Assembly: GCF_028750675.1 (NCBI RefSeq)
Contig: NZ_JAQQPZ010000001.1
Location: 167,289-231,288, forward strand
Reading direction: 5' to 3'
Source: Shewanella metallivivens
GTDB taxonomy: Bacteria > Pseudomonadota > Gammaproteobacteria > Enterobacterales > Shewanellaceae
DNA length: 64,000 nt
Part shown: piece by piece, positions 1 through 9,159 of the stretch
How the letters are laid out: each line of letters starts with the position of its first letter
Numbering within the stretch: position 1 is the stretch's first letter
Notes under the pieces: model-generated
Told to the model about the DNA's origin: nothing
The model's input: only the letters and a program-made list of their open reading frames with translations
The model's database searches: none
Made by a program: the position numbers and the translations under genes

Positions 1-42
1 CAATGCAACAAAGAAATGAACGGTCTGAGTGTCTCCTGCAAG

Positions 43-140
43 GCGGGTTTCTGTGCCTTCTATACTGCTTAATAGCATTTTGACGTAGAACAACTATGTC
101 TTCAATCCTATTACTTGCCTAGAAGGCACAGAATTCCCGC
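43..140. repeat. Palindromic repeat, copy A
   Basis: A 98-bp imperfect palindrome lies in the non-coding stretch before topB. Its outer arms (43-62 and 120-140) begin GCGGG and end CCCGC and pair over about 17 of 20 positions. The interior carries an ACTGC box followed by GTAGAACAACTATG, also found in the copies near 2307 and 16222. The rest of positions 1-336 shows no convincing gene. It presumably holds the topB promoter, which I cannot place. Confidence 0.6.
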
Positions 141-336
141 TGAATGACCAGATAATTAGTGGAATTGGTATTATTCATTTATAAAAATAAAACCCGCATT
201 GTAATGATTTTTACCGTGAATACTATGTGATTTGCAGCAAGATAAATTTACAGGTAATCTATACTGTAATTTTATACAGTTAATTGGTGCAATTCATGTT
301 TGCGTTCACTGAATCTTTGCGACCTGATAATGGATT

Positions 337-2292
337 ATGATTTTATATATTGCTGAAAAACCCAGTTTAGGCCGAGCGATTGCCGATGTGCTGCCAAAGC
401 CTCACAAAAAAGGTGATGGTTTTATAACGGTTGGCAACGGTGATTGTGTGTCATGGTGTATTGGTCATTTGCTCGAACAGGCTGAGCCAGATGCCTATGA
501 TGATGCCTTTAAATCATGGAAACTTGAGCATTTGCCCATCGTGCCACAAACCTGGAAGCTACAACCAAAACCTAAAACCCGCAGCCAACTAACCGTGCTG
601 CGTAAACTGGTTAAGCAAGCATCATCAATTATTAATGCTGGCGATCCGGATAGAGAAGGGCAATTGCTGGTCGATGAAGTAATTTCATATTTAGGCATAA
701 AAGGCGACAAACTCAATCAAGTTCAGCGTTTATTAATTAGCGATTTAAACCCACAGGCGGTAAAACGCGCGCTAGGGCAGTTACGCAGCAATCGTGAGTT
801 TGTGCCGTTATCAACCTCAGCATTGGCACGCAGTCGCGCCGATTGGTTATATGGCATGAACATGACCCGTGCTTATACTATTCAAGGGCGTAAAGTAGGT
901 TATCAGGGAGTATTGTCGGTAGGCCGAGTGCAAACTCCCGTGCTCGGATTAGTGGTGCGCCGCGATGATGAGATTGCCAACTTTACCCCCAAAGCATTTT
1001 ACGAAGTGCTAGCCCATTTACTGACTGACCAACAACAAGCATTTACTGCTAAATGGCAACCGAGCGAAGCGTGCCAACCCTACATGGATGAAGATGGCAG
1101 AGTGCTAGCCAAAGGGTTAGCTGAAAACGTTGTTTCGAGAATTACCGGTAAACCTGCAGAAATCACTAAACTAGAAGCAAAAGATAAACGGCAAAATCCA
1201 CCACTGCCATACAGTTTATCGTCATTGCAAATCGATGCTGCCAAACGCTTTGGCTTGTCTGCTAAAGAAGTGCTCGACACTTGCCAGAGTTTATATGAGC
1301 GACATAAGTTAATTACTTACCCACGTTCTGACAGCCGTTATTTACCCAAAGAGCAGCATGCATTAGCCCCAAAAGTATTAGATGCTGTGCTTAAAGGCGC
1401 TGCAGGGTTAGTTGAAGGCTGTGATGCGCCTAATGCCAAACTTAAATCTAAAGCTTGGGATGACAGTAAGGTGGACGCTCACCATGCGATTGTACCTACC
1501 GAAAAAGCGGCGAACTTATCAGCATTATCAAGTAATGAGGCTAAGTTGTACCAACATGTCGCGTGCCAATACCTTGCGCAATTTTACCCCGCTTATGTGT
1601 ATGCCGAAACTGCCGTTGAGGTGACCATTGCTGGTGGCTTATTTACCACCAAAGCGCGCCAGGATAAAACGTTAGGTTGGAAACAACTGTTTAAGCGGGC
1701 AGCAGCAAGCCAAAACCAATCAAGTAACAATGAAGATGAAAACGACGATGCAGTACAGTCATTGCCGCCGTTGGTAAAAGGGCAAATACTGCAATGTGAG
1801 CGTGGTGAATTATTAGAAAAAATGACTCAAGCGCCGAAGCATTTTACTGACGCGACCTTATTAGGTGCCATGACGGGCATTAGCCGTTATGTGACCGATA
1901 GCGAGATTAAAAAAATCCTCAAAGAAACTGACGGCCTAGGCACCGAGGCCACACGTGCAGGCATTATTGAGTTGCTGTTTAAGCGCGGATATTTGGTTCG
2001 CCAAGGGAAAGCCATTAAAGCGACGCCAGTGGGCGTTGGCCTAATACGCAGTTTACCCGATTCTGCCACCACACCCGACATGACCGCATTATGGGAAAAC
2101 AGCCTCGATGCTATCAGCCAAAAACGCTTAAAGTACGATGCCTTTATGCAGCCATTGTTGAGCCAGTTAGATAGCCTAATTACTCAAGCATCAAATCAGT
2201 TACCCTCTGCATTACAAGGTGTTGCCAGTAGTGCGCCAAAGCGTAGTTTTAAAAAACCGTATAAAAAGAAGACTAATACCATTGCGCGTTAG
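337..2292 (+). CDS. topB: DNA topoisomerase III
   Basis: Type IA topoisomerase that passes single strands and decatenates DNA in the cytoplasm. The 651-residue length is close to the 653 of E. coli TopB. The N-terminal TOPRIM domain starts [16 protein letters not shown], with the metal-binding DPDREG at residues 103-108. The catalytic tyrosine is Y328 in the motif [13 protein letters not shown], the same number as in E. coli. The tail is basic ([11 protein letters not shown]) and has no zinc fingers, as expected for TopB rather than TopA. The ATG gives an N-terminus starting exactly at the TOPRIM beta strand, so the start is secure even though the ribosome site is weak. It stands alone, followed by a repeat-rich gap. 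Confidence 0.97.
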   Translation: MILYIAEKPSLGRAIADVLPKPHKKGDGFITVGNGDCVSWCIGHLLEQAEPDAYDDAFKSWKLEHLPIVPQTWKLQPKPKTRSQLTVLRKLVKQASSIINAGDPDREGQLLVDEVISYLGIKGDKLNQVQRLLISDLNPQAVKRALGQLRSNREFVPLSTSALARSRADWLYGMNMTRAYTIQGRKVGYQGVLSVGRVQTPVLGLVVRRDDEIANFTPKAFYEVLAHLLTDQQQAFTAKWQPSEACQPYMDEDGRVLAKGLAENVVSRITGKPAEITKLEAKDKRQNPPLPYSLSSLQIDAAKRFGLSAKEVLDTCQSLYERHKLITYPRSDSRYLPKEQHALAPKVLDAVLKGAAGLVEGCDAPNAKLKSKAWDDSKVDAHHAIVPTEKAANLSALSSNEAKLYQHVACQYLAQFYPAYVYAETAVEVTIAGGLFTTKARQDKTLGWKQLFKRAAASQNQSSNNEDENDDAVQSLPPLVKGQILQCERGELLEKMTQAPKHFTDATLLGAMTGISRYVTDSEIKKILKETDGLGTEATRAGIIELLFKRGYLVRQGKAIKATPVGVGLIRSLPDSATTPDMTALWENSLDAISQKRLKYDAFMQPLLSQLDSLITQASNQLPSALQGVASSAPKRSFKKPYKKKTNTIAR

Positions 2293-2306
2293 CAAGTGAT
2301 CTCTCA

Positions 2307-2404
2307 GCGAGAATTTAAAAGGGCTTAAACAAGGCGAATGACTGAATGAATAGTTATTCTCTTTCGAAGTCATGCAACGCAGTGTAAGCCCTTTTAAAAC
2401 TCGC
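2307..2404. repeat. Palindromic repeat, copy B (inverse orientation)
   Basis: A 98-bp palindrome sits 15 bp after topB. Arms at 2307-2327 and 2385-2404 pair along nearly their whole length (GCGAG...AAAAGGGCTTA against its complement). The interior, read on the minus strand, has ACTGCGTT, then GACTT, then AGAATAACTA, matching copies A and C while the arms differ in sequence. It may also act as a transcription stop for topB, but it has no long T run. Confidence 0.65.
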
Positions 2405-2418
2405 CTGAAAGGAATGCC

Positions 2419-2502
2419 CCAGCCGCTTTTGCTTTACGTTCTCGCTATTTGAAAGGGAACAACCATTACTACATAGCGGCGCCTTAATCAAAAACCGCTG
2501 GA
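2419..2502. repeat. Palindromic repeat, diverged copy D
   Basis: A shorter relative of the same family follows immediately. Its core ACGTT...GAAAGGGAACAACCATT parallels the GAAAGAGAATAACTATT of copy B. Arms begin CCAGCCGC and end in a complement-like AACCGCTGG with mismatches. A further GCAAAAGCG (about 2543-2551) is complementary to CGCTTTTGC at 2425-2433, so this copy could belong to a larger composite. The remaining 2503-2680 is AT-rich and holds no gene that I can see, only the upstream region of msrA. Confidence 0.5.
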
Positions 2503-2680
2503 CGCATTCTGAGTGGTCACTTATTAATGCGCAATGGTATAAGGCAAAAGCGAAATAATTTAGGGTATGTTAATTGGTATGGTAAAAGGATTACAGAGCA
2601 TCAATGCCAGAGTGAACTTTTACGTCATTCATTACATACTGTAAGTATATAAATATAGATACAAATTAAAGGAGGGTGCT

Positions 2681-3274
2681 ATGAAAAACACACTAGTGTT
2701 AACCGTGCTTGCTGCAAGTTTATTGGCTTATGCGTCGAATGCCTGTGCAGATAAAGCCATTTTGGCTGGCGGGTGTTTCTGGTGTATGGAGTCTGATTTT
2801 GAAAAGCTTGATGGTGTCACTGATGTCGTTTCTGGATTTACGGGCGGAAACATTAAAAATCCTACATACAATGGTAACCATCGAGGTCATTATGAAGCAG
2901 TTGAAATCACCTATGACCCTAGCAAAGTCAGCTACACCGAGCTGTTAGAGCATTACTGGGTCAACATTGACCCTTTTGATGCCCAAGGCCAATTTTGCGA
3001 TAAAGGCTCGAGCTATTTAAGTGCTATTTTTGTGGCAAACGAGACAGAAAGATCGATTGCACAACAGTCTAAAAGCAAAGTCGAAAAGCAGTTTCCTAAT
3101 AATAAAGTGGTCACCCCTATTTTAAATGCGTCTATATTTTATCCGATAAAAGACGATGAGAGTTACCATCAGGACTACTATAAAAACAATCCACTTCGCT
3201 ATAATGCTTACCGCTGGAGCTGCGGCAGAGACAAAAGGTTAGCAGAGATTTGGGGTGACAAAGCAACACATTAG
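2681..3274 (+). CDS. msrA: Peptide methionine sulfoxide reductase MsrA, periplasmic
   Basis: Reduces the S-epimer of methionine sulfoxide in proteins. The catalytic GCFWC motif is at residues 31-35 (nucleophile C32), and a candidate resolving cysteine sits in RWSCGRD near the C-terminus. Residues 1-23 form a signal peptide ending NACA, so the enzyme should act in the periplasm rather than the cytosol. The start has one of the strongest ribosome sites in the window (AAAGGAGGG, 4 bases before ATG). The gene stands alone. No MsrB domain is fused, and the length of 197 suits a single MsrA domain plus signal. Confidence 0.95.
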   Translation: MKNTLVLTVLAASLLAYASNACADKAILAGGCFWCMESDFEKLDGVTDVVSGFTGGNIKNPTYNGNHRGHYEAVEITYDPSKVSYTELLEHYWVNIDPFDAQGQFCDKGSSYLSAIFVANETERSIAQQSKSKVEKQFPNNKVVTPILNASIFYPIKDDESYHQDYYKNNPLRYNAYRWSCGRDKRLAEIWGDKATH

Positions 3275-3347
3275 GTTTGTGCTTATGCCCTGCGATTACT
3301 GACGTTCGTGGTCACAGGACACATTCTTCATGCCAACAATTGACTAA

Positions 3348-4283
3348 TTAATCCAGCACACTTTTATCTAAAATGCCTTTAGCAATTAATTGTTGTAACA
3401 AGTCGCGGGTTTGCTGTTTGAGCATGTCGCGTAATAATCGGGTAGCTGGGGTGATGGATTGTCTGCTCGGAAATATTAACCACAGTTCAGTGGATTTGAC
3501 CTGATAGTCTGACATGATGGTGACAAGTTTATTTGTCAGTAAATCATGTGCCAAATCTAAGCATGATTTTGCTGCAATGCCTTTGCCGTTCACACACCAA
3601 CGTCGTACTAAGTCAGCATCATTGGCGACACGATTACCTGATACTTTCACTTTAATGCTGTCATTGCCCTGGGTAAATTCCCATATGTCGTGGGTTAAGT
3701 TTTGTAGTTGATACAGCAGCGCATTATGTTCGGCCAAATCTTGTGGGTGTGTTGGCGTACCATGCTGGTCTAAATAGGATTGTGAGGCACAGATTAATCT
3801 TGGCACATTGCAAATTTTAAACCCATATAAATTTGCATCATTGGGTGATCCATAGCGTAATGCTAAGTCAACTGAGTCGCGGTAAAAATCAACGTTAGTA
3901 TCACTAATACTGACGCGTAAACTCACTTTTGAGTGAGTATCCATAAAGTCGTCAATCCAAGGGATAACGACATTACGTCCCAAATCAGATGACACCGATA
4001 AGCGTAAGTCACCGTCAATGACATCAAGCTCACCTTTCATATTTTGTTTGGCTTGATCAAGCATCAACATGGCTTGCTCGCATTGCGGAATGTATTTCTC
4101 GCCGGCGCTCGATAAGCGTAATTGCCGTGTGGTGCGAATAAATAACTCTGCGCCTAAATGGGCTTCAACTCGCTTTAACGCTGCACTGGCTGTGGCTGTG
4201 CGCATGTCTAAATGGGTTGCTGCAGCGGTAATACTGCGAAACTCGGCAACCTTGAGCACCACTTGTAAGTCTTCTAAAAGCAT
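3348..4283 (-). CDS. LysR-family transcriptional regulator
   Basis: A 311-residue regulator with the standard layout: winged helix-turn-helix at about residues 3-60 (SITAAATHLDMRTATASAA region) and a LysR substrate-binding domain from about 90. It is divergent from the dehydrogenase gene at 4422, with a 138-bp shared promoter region. LysR proteins usually control the divergent neighbour, so the 4422-5786 genes are the likely targets. A palindrome at 4299-4315 in the shared region recurs before the thioredoxin-fold gene at 7682, which suggests a second target. The effector is unknown. Confidence 0.9.
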   Translation of the reverse strand: MLLEDLQVVLKVAEFRSITAAATHLDMRTATASAALKRVEAHLGAELFIRTTRQLRLSSAGEKYIPQCEQAMLMLDQAKQNMKGELDVIDGDLRLSVSSDLGRNVVIPWIDDFMDTHSKVSLRVSISDTNVDFYRDSVDLALRYGSPNDANLYGFKICNVPRLICASQSYLDQHGTPTHPQDLAEHNALLYQLQNLTHDIWEFTQGNDSIKVKVSGNRVANDADLVRRWCVNGKGIAAKSCLDLAHDLLTNKLVTIMSDYQVKSTELWLIFPSRQSITPATRLLRDMLKQQTRDLLQQLIAKGILDKSVLD

Positions 4284-4298
4284 GATTATCCATTTTTG

Positions 4299-4355
4299 AT
4301 TGATAATGTTTCAATTATTATGCTGTTTATGGCGAATAAAACAAGCGCTAATATA
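4299..4355 (+). promoter_or_regulatory. Putative LysR operator and promoter of the 4422 gene
   Basis: The block begins ATTGATAATGTTTCAAT, an inverted ATTGA/TCAAT of LysR-site size. It runs on through a TTTATGGCGA stretch and reaches a possible -10 TAATAT at 4350-4355. The same block with few changes is at 7542-7584. Position and symmetry fit a LysR site overlapping a weak -35. Function is inferred. Confidence 0.5.
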
Positions 4356-4421
4356 GCTTCATCAAGTTAGAACCTTATTTTATAAATATTAATTGCCCAT
4401 TAGATTATTAGGAATAACAGC

Positions 4422-5447
4422 ATGAAAGCCATCGGATATAAGCAGTCTTTACCTATCACAAACCCAGAATCATTAATTGATGTCACTTTAACGCAGCCTA
4501 TTGCAACAGGTCGTGATTTATTAATTAAAGTGAGTGCCATTGCAGTTAACCCTGCAGATTATAAAGTGCGCTTAAACATGCCGCCTGCAGACGGTGAAGT
4601 AAAAGTGATAGGCTGGGATGCAGTAGGTGAAGTGATTGCGGCCGGTGACAAGGTAAGCCAATTTAAGCCGGGTGATATTGTTTACTATGCGGGCGACATT
4701 ACCCGCCCAGGCAGTAATGCTGAATATCAATTGGTTGATGAGCGTTTAGTGGGCTTTAAGCCAAAGAGCTTATCAAATGCTGAAGCCGCAGCGTTACCTT
4801 TAACAGCCATTACTGCATGGGAGTTATTGTTTGAGCATTTAACCATTAAGCAGCAAAGTCCAGGCGTTACTGAGAAATCTGACGAAGTGATTTTAGTGGT
4901 TGGCGCAGCGGGCGGTGTGGGCTCTATTTTTGTGCAAATTGCTAAAGCCATTACCGGCGCGACTGTGATAGCAACAGCGTCACGTCAACGTTCTAGCGAT
5001 TGGGTTAAAAAGTTAGGAGCCGACTATGTTGTTGACCACACCAAACCACTTACTGCGCAAATAGAGGCCTTAAACATTGGGCCTGTGACCCACGTTGCTA
5101 GCTTAAATAGCACCGATGTCTATTTTGACAGTTACACCGAAGTGTTAGCGCCATTTGGTAAAATCGCCATGATTGACGATCCCCAAGCGCTTGATGTTAC
5201 TAAACTTAAGCTTAAGAGTTTGTCATTACACTGGGAATTTATGTTTGCTCGTTCAATGTTTCATGCCGCAGATATGCAAGCGCAAAGTCGTTTATTGAAT
5301 CGTGTGGCAGATCTTGTTGATCAGGGCTATATTCAAACCACCTTAGGCCAGCACATGGGCGCAATAAATGCCGCTAACTTACGTGCAGCTCATGAAGCAT
5401 TAGAAGCAGGGAGTGCGATAGGTAAAATTGTACTTGAAGGTTTTTAA
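4422..5447 (+). CDS. Zinc-independent alcohol dehydrogenase / quinone oxidoreductase family protein
   Basis: Medium-chain dehydrogenase/reductase. It has a GroES-like N-terminal half (residues 1-130) with the GWDAVGEV strand, and an NAD(P)-binding Rossmann domain with the dinucleotide motif VVGAAGGVGSIFVQ near residues 162-175. Automatic annotation often calls this group zinc-type, but the protein contains no cysteine at all, so the structural and usual catalytic zinc sites are missing. Quinone or enone reduction with NADPH is therefore likelier than alcohol oxidation. It is transcribed divergently from the LysR gene and is followed 48 bp later by a small monooxygenase, probably in one operon. 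The substrate cannot be read from sequence. Confidence 0.85.
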   Translation: MKAIGYKQSLPITNPESLIDVTLTQPIATGRDLLIKVSAIAVNPADYKVRLNMPPADGEVKVIGWDAVGEVIAAGDKVSQFKPGDIVYYAGDITRPGSNAEYQLVDERLVGFKPKSLSNAEAAALPLTAITAWELLFEHLTIKQQSPGVTEKSDEVILVVGAAGGVGSIFVQIAKAITGATVIATASRQRSSDWVKKLGADYVVDHTKPLTAQIEALNIGPVTHVASLNSTDVYFDSYTEVLAPFGKIAMIDDPQALDVTKLKLKSLSLHWEFMFARSMFHAADMQAQSRLLNRVADLVDQGYIQTTLGQHMGAINAANLRAAHEALEAGSAIGKIVLEGF

Positions 5448-5495
5448 TATTAAGTCATATAAAATATCAATTAGACCCAATGTATAGGATATAAC

Positions 5496-5786
5496 ATGTC
5501 GCAATTAACGATTGTTGCCAATATCATAGCTAAAGCAGATAAAATTGAGTTCGTGAAAGCGGAATTACTTAAACTGGTTGAAGTGACGCGCACAGAAGAA
5601 GGTTGCATTAACTACGACCTACATCAAGATAATGCCAACCCTGCTCATTTTATGTTTTATGAAAACTGGCAGAGCCGTGAGTTATGGCAAGCACATATGG
5701 GCAACCAGCATATCGCTGAGTATGCGGCCGCGGTTGAAGGTGCTGTTGTCGAGTTTGTATTAAATGAAATGACGGTTATCGCCTAG
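5496..5786 (+). CDS. Antibiotic biosynthesis monooxygenase (YgiN-like) domain protein
   Basis: A 96-residue single ABM domain of the dimeric alpha/beta-barrel fold. The typical EGCINYDLHQD and the aromatic-rich HFMFYENWQSRELW segments are visible. E. coli YgiN is a quinol monooxygenase paired with the quinone reductase MdaB. Here the partner is the MDR-type reductase just upstream, so a quinone-handling pair is plausible. This is inference from context. The gene is followed by a clear terminator at 5811, which ends the unit. Confidence 0.82.
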   Translation: MSQLTIVANIIAKADKIEFVKAELLKLVEVTRTEEGCINYDLHQDNANPAHFMFYENWQSRELWQAHMGNQHIAEYAAAVEGAVVEFVLNEMTVIA

Positions 5787-5810
5787 ATTTTGCAGTTTAT
5801 ACGATGAAAA

Positions 5811-5843
5811 AAGCAGATCATGACAATGATCTGCTTTTTTTTT
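5811..5843 (+). terminator. Rho-independent terminator
   Basis: A perfect 10-bp stem (AAGCAGATCA and its complement) with a 6-base loop is followed by an unbroken T run. It closes the dehydrogenase-monooxygenase unit. Confidence 0.92.
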
Positions 5844-5948
5844 CGATAAATGAAGGCTTGGTTGGACACTCAATCAATGTAACTGATATAACAGGCATAT
5901 TTATCCCTGGTTCAGGTTGTTTAGTGTAGAGCGTATGGAAGGGTAACA

Positions 5949-7427
5949 ATGGAAATTAGATTTGCACAACTGCAATGCAGTTCTTCTAGTGTCACGATGA
6001 AAATTGATGATTGGCTTATTGAATCGCAACAATCTTGGGGAGTGTTTAGTACCGAAGGTGATGTAGGCGAAATGCTCGGACAATTATTGACCCAACCTGA
6101 TGACGACAAAGCCCTAGTGTATTCTGGGCAGATCACTGGGGCAGATCCATCACAGGTCGCATTTGTTTCATTGCAACAACAACAGCAATTGTTGGAAAAT
6201 ATTTTAGCCCAGGATGACAGCGAGTCTCTGGGGTATACCGATCCTAAATCGACCGTTTTTAGAGTTATTTTTGATCAGTGCCATGATAACAACTTAACCC
6301 ATCAATTGTTGCAACAGTTAGATTTAACTCACCTCAGTCAAAGCAGTTTTAGCCAATTATCGACCGGTGAAGGCCGCAGAGTCATGTTGGCGAGAGCTTT
6401 AGCTACTCAAGCGCCTTTTTTAGTATTAGATGAACCCTACGCGGGGCTCGATGTGGAGCATCGCAGCACCTTAACGATGTATCTTGAGCAATTATCACGC
6501 ACTCTACAAATGCTGGTGGTGGTATCACGTGAAGAAGATATGCCGCAGTGGATAGAACACGTAGCCTTGTTTAGCCAGGGGAAATTCGACAGCGTGATGA
6601 GTAAAGAGCAATGGGTTAATCACCCTGTTATTCATCAATTAACCGCACAATCTGGGCAGCAGAGCGAAGAGTTATTAGCACTTATTCGGCGTCATCGTCA
6701 CAGTGCTAAGTTTGCCGACCCTGTATTTGAGCTGCATAACGGCCGAGTTGCTTACAGCGATAAAGTGATTTTTTCTGGGGTGAATTGGCGCATTGACAAT
6801 GGCGTGCATTGGCAAGTTAAAGGGCCAAATGGCTGTGGTAAAAGCACCTTGCTAGGACTTATTTTTGGCGACCATCCGCAATGTTATAGCAACGATATCG
6901 ATATTTTTGGTAAAAAAAGAGGCTCGGGCGAAACCATCTGGGAAATCAAACAACATATTGGCATGGTGTCGTCGGCTTTACATATGCAGTATCGGGTAAA
7001 TTGCAGTGCCATTGATGTGATTGTATCGGGTTTTTATGACTCGATTGGCTTGTATCAAAAGCCGACGCAACAGCAAGTAGCCATCGCAACGGAATGGTTA
7101 GCCATGTTACATATGGGGCATTTAGCTAAAACAGCGTTTAAACAATTAGAATATGGCCAGCAACGTTTATTGTTAATTGCTCGGGCGATTGTTAAACAAC
7201 CCACGTTGTTGATCCTCGATGAGCCCTACCAAGGCTTAGATTACTTAGGCCGCAGACTGATTAAAAACTCACTTGAATTGATTGCCAAAGAACAGCTAAC
7301 CCAATTGCTATATGTATCACATTATCAACAGGATAGCCTTGATAGCATTGAGCACTTTATTGAGTTTGTTGTCGACGATGCCCACCAAGGGTATCGGGCT
7401 GTAGTCTCTGGGCCAACGATAAAATAA
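5949..7427 (+). CDS. modF: ModF-like tandem ABC ATPase, first Walker A lost
   Basis: A soluble protein with two ABC nucleotide-binding domains and no membrane segment, 492 residues against about 490 for E. coli ModF. Domain 2 is complete: Walker A GPNGCGKST at 292-300, GSGETIW at 325-331, a LEYGQQR signature at 400-406 and Walker B with LILDEP at 421-426. Domain 1 keeps the signature LSTGEGRR (137-144) and LVLDEP (158-163), but the expected Walker A (residues 30-45, WGVFSTEGDVGEMLG) has no GKS/T. Only one composite site can therefore bind ATP in the usual way. ModF is encoded with molybdate transport in E. coli. No mod genes lie next to it here, although a molybdoenzyme cluster sits 4 kb downstream. 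Its role is not established. Confidence 0.85.
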   Translation: MEIRFAQLQCSSSSVTMKIDDWLIESQQSWGVFSTEGDVGEMLGQLLTQPDDDKALVYSGQITGADPSQVAFVSLQQQQQLLENILAQDDSESLGYTDPKSTVFRVIFDQCHDNNLTHQLLQQLDLTHLSQSSFSQLSTGEGRRVMLARALATQAPFLVLDEPYAGLDVEHRSTLTMYLEQLSRTLQMLVVVSREEDMPQWIEHVALFSQGKFDSVMSKEQWVNHPVIHQLTAQSGQQSEELLALIRRHRHSAKFADPVFELHNGRVAYSDKVIFSGVNWRIDNGVHWQVKGPNGCGKSTLLGLIFGDHPQCYSNDIDIFGKKRGSGETIWEIKQHIGMVSSALHMQYRVNCSAIDVIVSGFYDSIGLYQKPTQQQVAIATEWLAMLHMGHLAKTAFKQLEYGQQRLLLIARAIVKQPTLLILDEPYQGLDYLGRRLIKNSLELIAKEQLTQLLYVSHYQQDSLDSIEHFIEFVVDDAHQGYRAVVSGPTIK

Positions 7428-7541
7428 GTCATTCTGAATACTTGTGGTTTATTTTGCTGTCCTGCTATAGAGGATGGCCATCTTGTGGATGTGTTTCATC
7501 TGCCGATGAGCGCTGGTCTTTCATTCGATTATTAAATAAAA

Positions 7542-7597
7542 ATTGAAAATGTTTCAATTTTTATGATGTTTATGGCGACTTAAAATCTCGGTATGAT
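7542..7597 (+). promoter_or_regulatory. Second copy of the LysR-type operator block
   Basis: ATTGAAAATGTTTCAAT (7542-7558) is a perfect palindrome with 7-bp arms. It is followed by a TTATGATGTTTATGGCGA-type stretch that matches 4299-4339 at about 36 of 41 positions. A possible -10 TATGAT lies at 7592-7597, the same distance from the palindrome (within 1-2 bases) as in the first copy. It lies 124 bp before the thioredoxin-fold gene. Confidence 0.5.
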
Positions 7598-7681
7598 GAC
7601 CTCAACAAAACATGGATTGCCAGAGAGTTGATGTGAGTTAACTTAAGTGCAGCATACACCCATTAATAGTGGTAAATAGAT

Positions 7682-8227
7682 ATGTTACTCGATACGCCCA
7701 TTTGTGACTTTGGCTGGAAAGCTCCTGATTTTACTTTGAAAAATCCTAATGGTGATGCGTTTACGATGAGTGAACATTTGGGTGAAAAGGGCTTGTTGAT
7801 TATGTTCATTTGTAATCATTGTCCTTATGTTAAAGCCATTGCATCGCGTTTATCCAAAGACACTCAACAATTAATGGCAGAAGGGATTAATGTGTTGGCT
7901 GTGATGTCGAATGACTATCAAACAGTAGACGCTGATTCGCCAGCTAATATGCTTCGCTTTGCCGAGCAACACGGTTTCTCATTTCCGTATTTAGTCGATG
8001 AAGACCAACACGTCGGTAAGCAGTATGGTGCGGTGTGTACCCCTGACTTTTTTGGCTTTAATCACCTTGGTGAGTTGCAATATCGTGGTCGTCTAGACGA
8101 TGCACGCTTACAAGATGACTCGAATCGAGTGCCTGAGTTAGTCAATGCCATGCAACTGATTGCTGCAATTGGAAAAGGCCCTAAACAGCAAACCGCCAGC
8201 ATGGGTTGTTCAATTAAATGGCGTTAA
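7682..8227 (+). CDS. Thioredoxin-fold (AhpC/TSA-type) protein with CxxC
   Basis: 181 residues, no signal peptide, so cytoplasmic. The fold begins with the GWKAPDFTLKNPNG strand typical of peroxiredoxin/TlpA-like proteins. The redox site is C44-N-H-C47 followed by PYVKAI, and the C-terminus ends SMGCSIKWR, a hallmark of this thioredoxin-family subgroup. A disulfide reductase or peroxide-handling role is likely, but the substrate is unknown. It appears monocistronic. The upstream 254 bp carries the operator block shared with the LysR-dehydrogenase promoter, which suggests co-regulation in an oxidant or electrophile response. Confidence 0.83.
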   Translation: MLLDTPICDFGWKAPDFTLKNPNGDAFTMSEHLGEKGLLIMFICNHCPYVKAIASRLSKDTQQLMAEGINVLAVMSNDYQTVDADSPANMLRFAEQHGFSFPYLVDEDQHVGKQYGAVCTPDFFGFNHLGELQYRGRLDDARLQDDSNRVPELVNAMQLIAAIGKGPKQQTASMGCSIKWR

Positions 8228-8364
8228 TCATACATTGAAAAAACAAACCTAAGCACAATATTGGTATAACCCTTTAATGAGCGCCTTGTATACATCGCGC
8301 TATCGTGAACGAATTTTTCCACAATACAGCTCTGACTAACCAGAGTGGTATTAAGCAATATTTG

Positions 8365-8390
8365 CTCATTATCAACACTCTGATAATGAG
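8365..8390. promoter_or_regulatory. Perfect palindrome upstream of the nitroreductase
   Basis: Ten-base arms, CTCATTATCA and its exact complement, are separated by ACACTC. A second inverted pair ATCGATA/TATCGAT follows at 8402-8425. Neither has a T run, and both lie 44-104 bp before the start of the nitroreductase gene, so they look like operators. The regulator is not identified. Confidence 0.45.
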
Positions 8391-8468
8391 TAACAAAGGC
8401 TATCGATAATCGTGTTGATATCGATACCTCAACATTATTAGTCGTTTAACATTTTTACGGAGCATCAC

Positions 8469-9125
8469 ATGACCCACGCTATTATTTCTGATTTAGAAAA
8501 ACGTTACACAGCAAAACGCTACGATGCGACTAAGCGCGTATCCGCTGAAGATTTAGCCGTTATTTACGATGCAATGGTGTTATCACCTTCATCAATTAAC
8601 TCTCAACCATGGAAATTTATCGTGATTGAAAGTGATGAAGCCAAGCAGCGTTTGCATGACTCTTTTGCTAACAAATTCCAGTTTAACCAGCCACATGCTA
8701 AAGCGGCTTCGCACACCGTGTTGTTTGCTTATAACCCTAAGTATACTCGTGAAGATTATGCCAAAGTGGTTGACCAAGGGATTACTGATGGCCGTACTAA
8801 GCCTGAAGATCGTGAAGGTGCATTTGGTGCGTTTGCGTTTGTGGATTTAAACACAGACGAAGCTGGTAACAACGCGGCTTGGACTAAGTCACAAACTTAC
8901 CTTGCACTGGGTAATACCATGCACACACTTGCACGTTTAGGCATTGACTCTACTCCAATGGAAGGCGTTGACAGCGACATGCTTGGACAGATTTTTGAAA
9001 AAGAATTAGACGGTTATGTTTGTGATGTCGCGTTAGCCTTTGGTTATCACCATTCAGATGAAGACTATAACGCTAAATTACCTAAGTCTCGCTTAGCTGC
9101 TGAGCAAGTCTTACAAGTATTGTAA
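8469..9125 (+). CDS. NAD(P)H nitroreductase, NfsB-like
   Basis: A 218-residue FMN-dependent oxygen-insensitive nitroreductase, the size of E. coli NfsB (217). The N-terminal KRYDATKRVSAEDLAVIYDA helix and the LSPSSINSQPWKF motif (FMN phosphate contact) are characteristic, as is the AKLPKSRL near the C-terminus. Such enzymes reduce quinones and nitroaromatics with NAD(P)H as cytosolic homodimers. The ribosome site ACGGAG is 7 bases before ATG. It is a single gene, bounded upstream by palindromes and downstream by a strong terminator shared with the convergent hydrolase gene. Confidence 0.92.
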   Translation: MTHAIISDLEKRYTAKRYDATKRVSAEDLAVIYDAMVLSPSSINSQPWKFIVIESDEAKQRLHDSFANKFQFNQPHAKAASHTVLFAYNPKYTREDYAKVVDQGITDGRTKPEDREGAFGAFAFVDLNTDEAGNNAAWTKSQTYLALGNTMHTLARLGIDSTPMEGVDSDMLGQIFEKELDGYVCDVALAFGYHHSDEDYNAKLPKSRLAAEQVLQVL

Positions 9126-9159
9126 TGGGGGTATCGTTGTAAAACGATCCTGTCTCGAT

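Noticed and set aside
8365..8390. Fur box upstream of the nitroreductase
   Set aside because: The half-sites GATAAT/ATTATC are in the opposite order and spacing from the Fur consensus.
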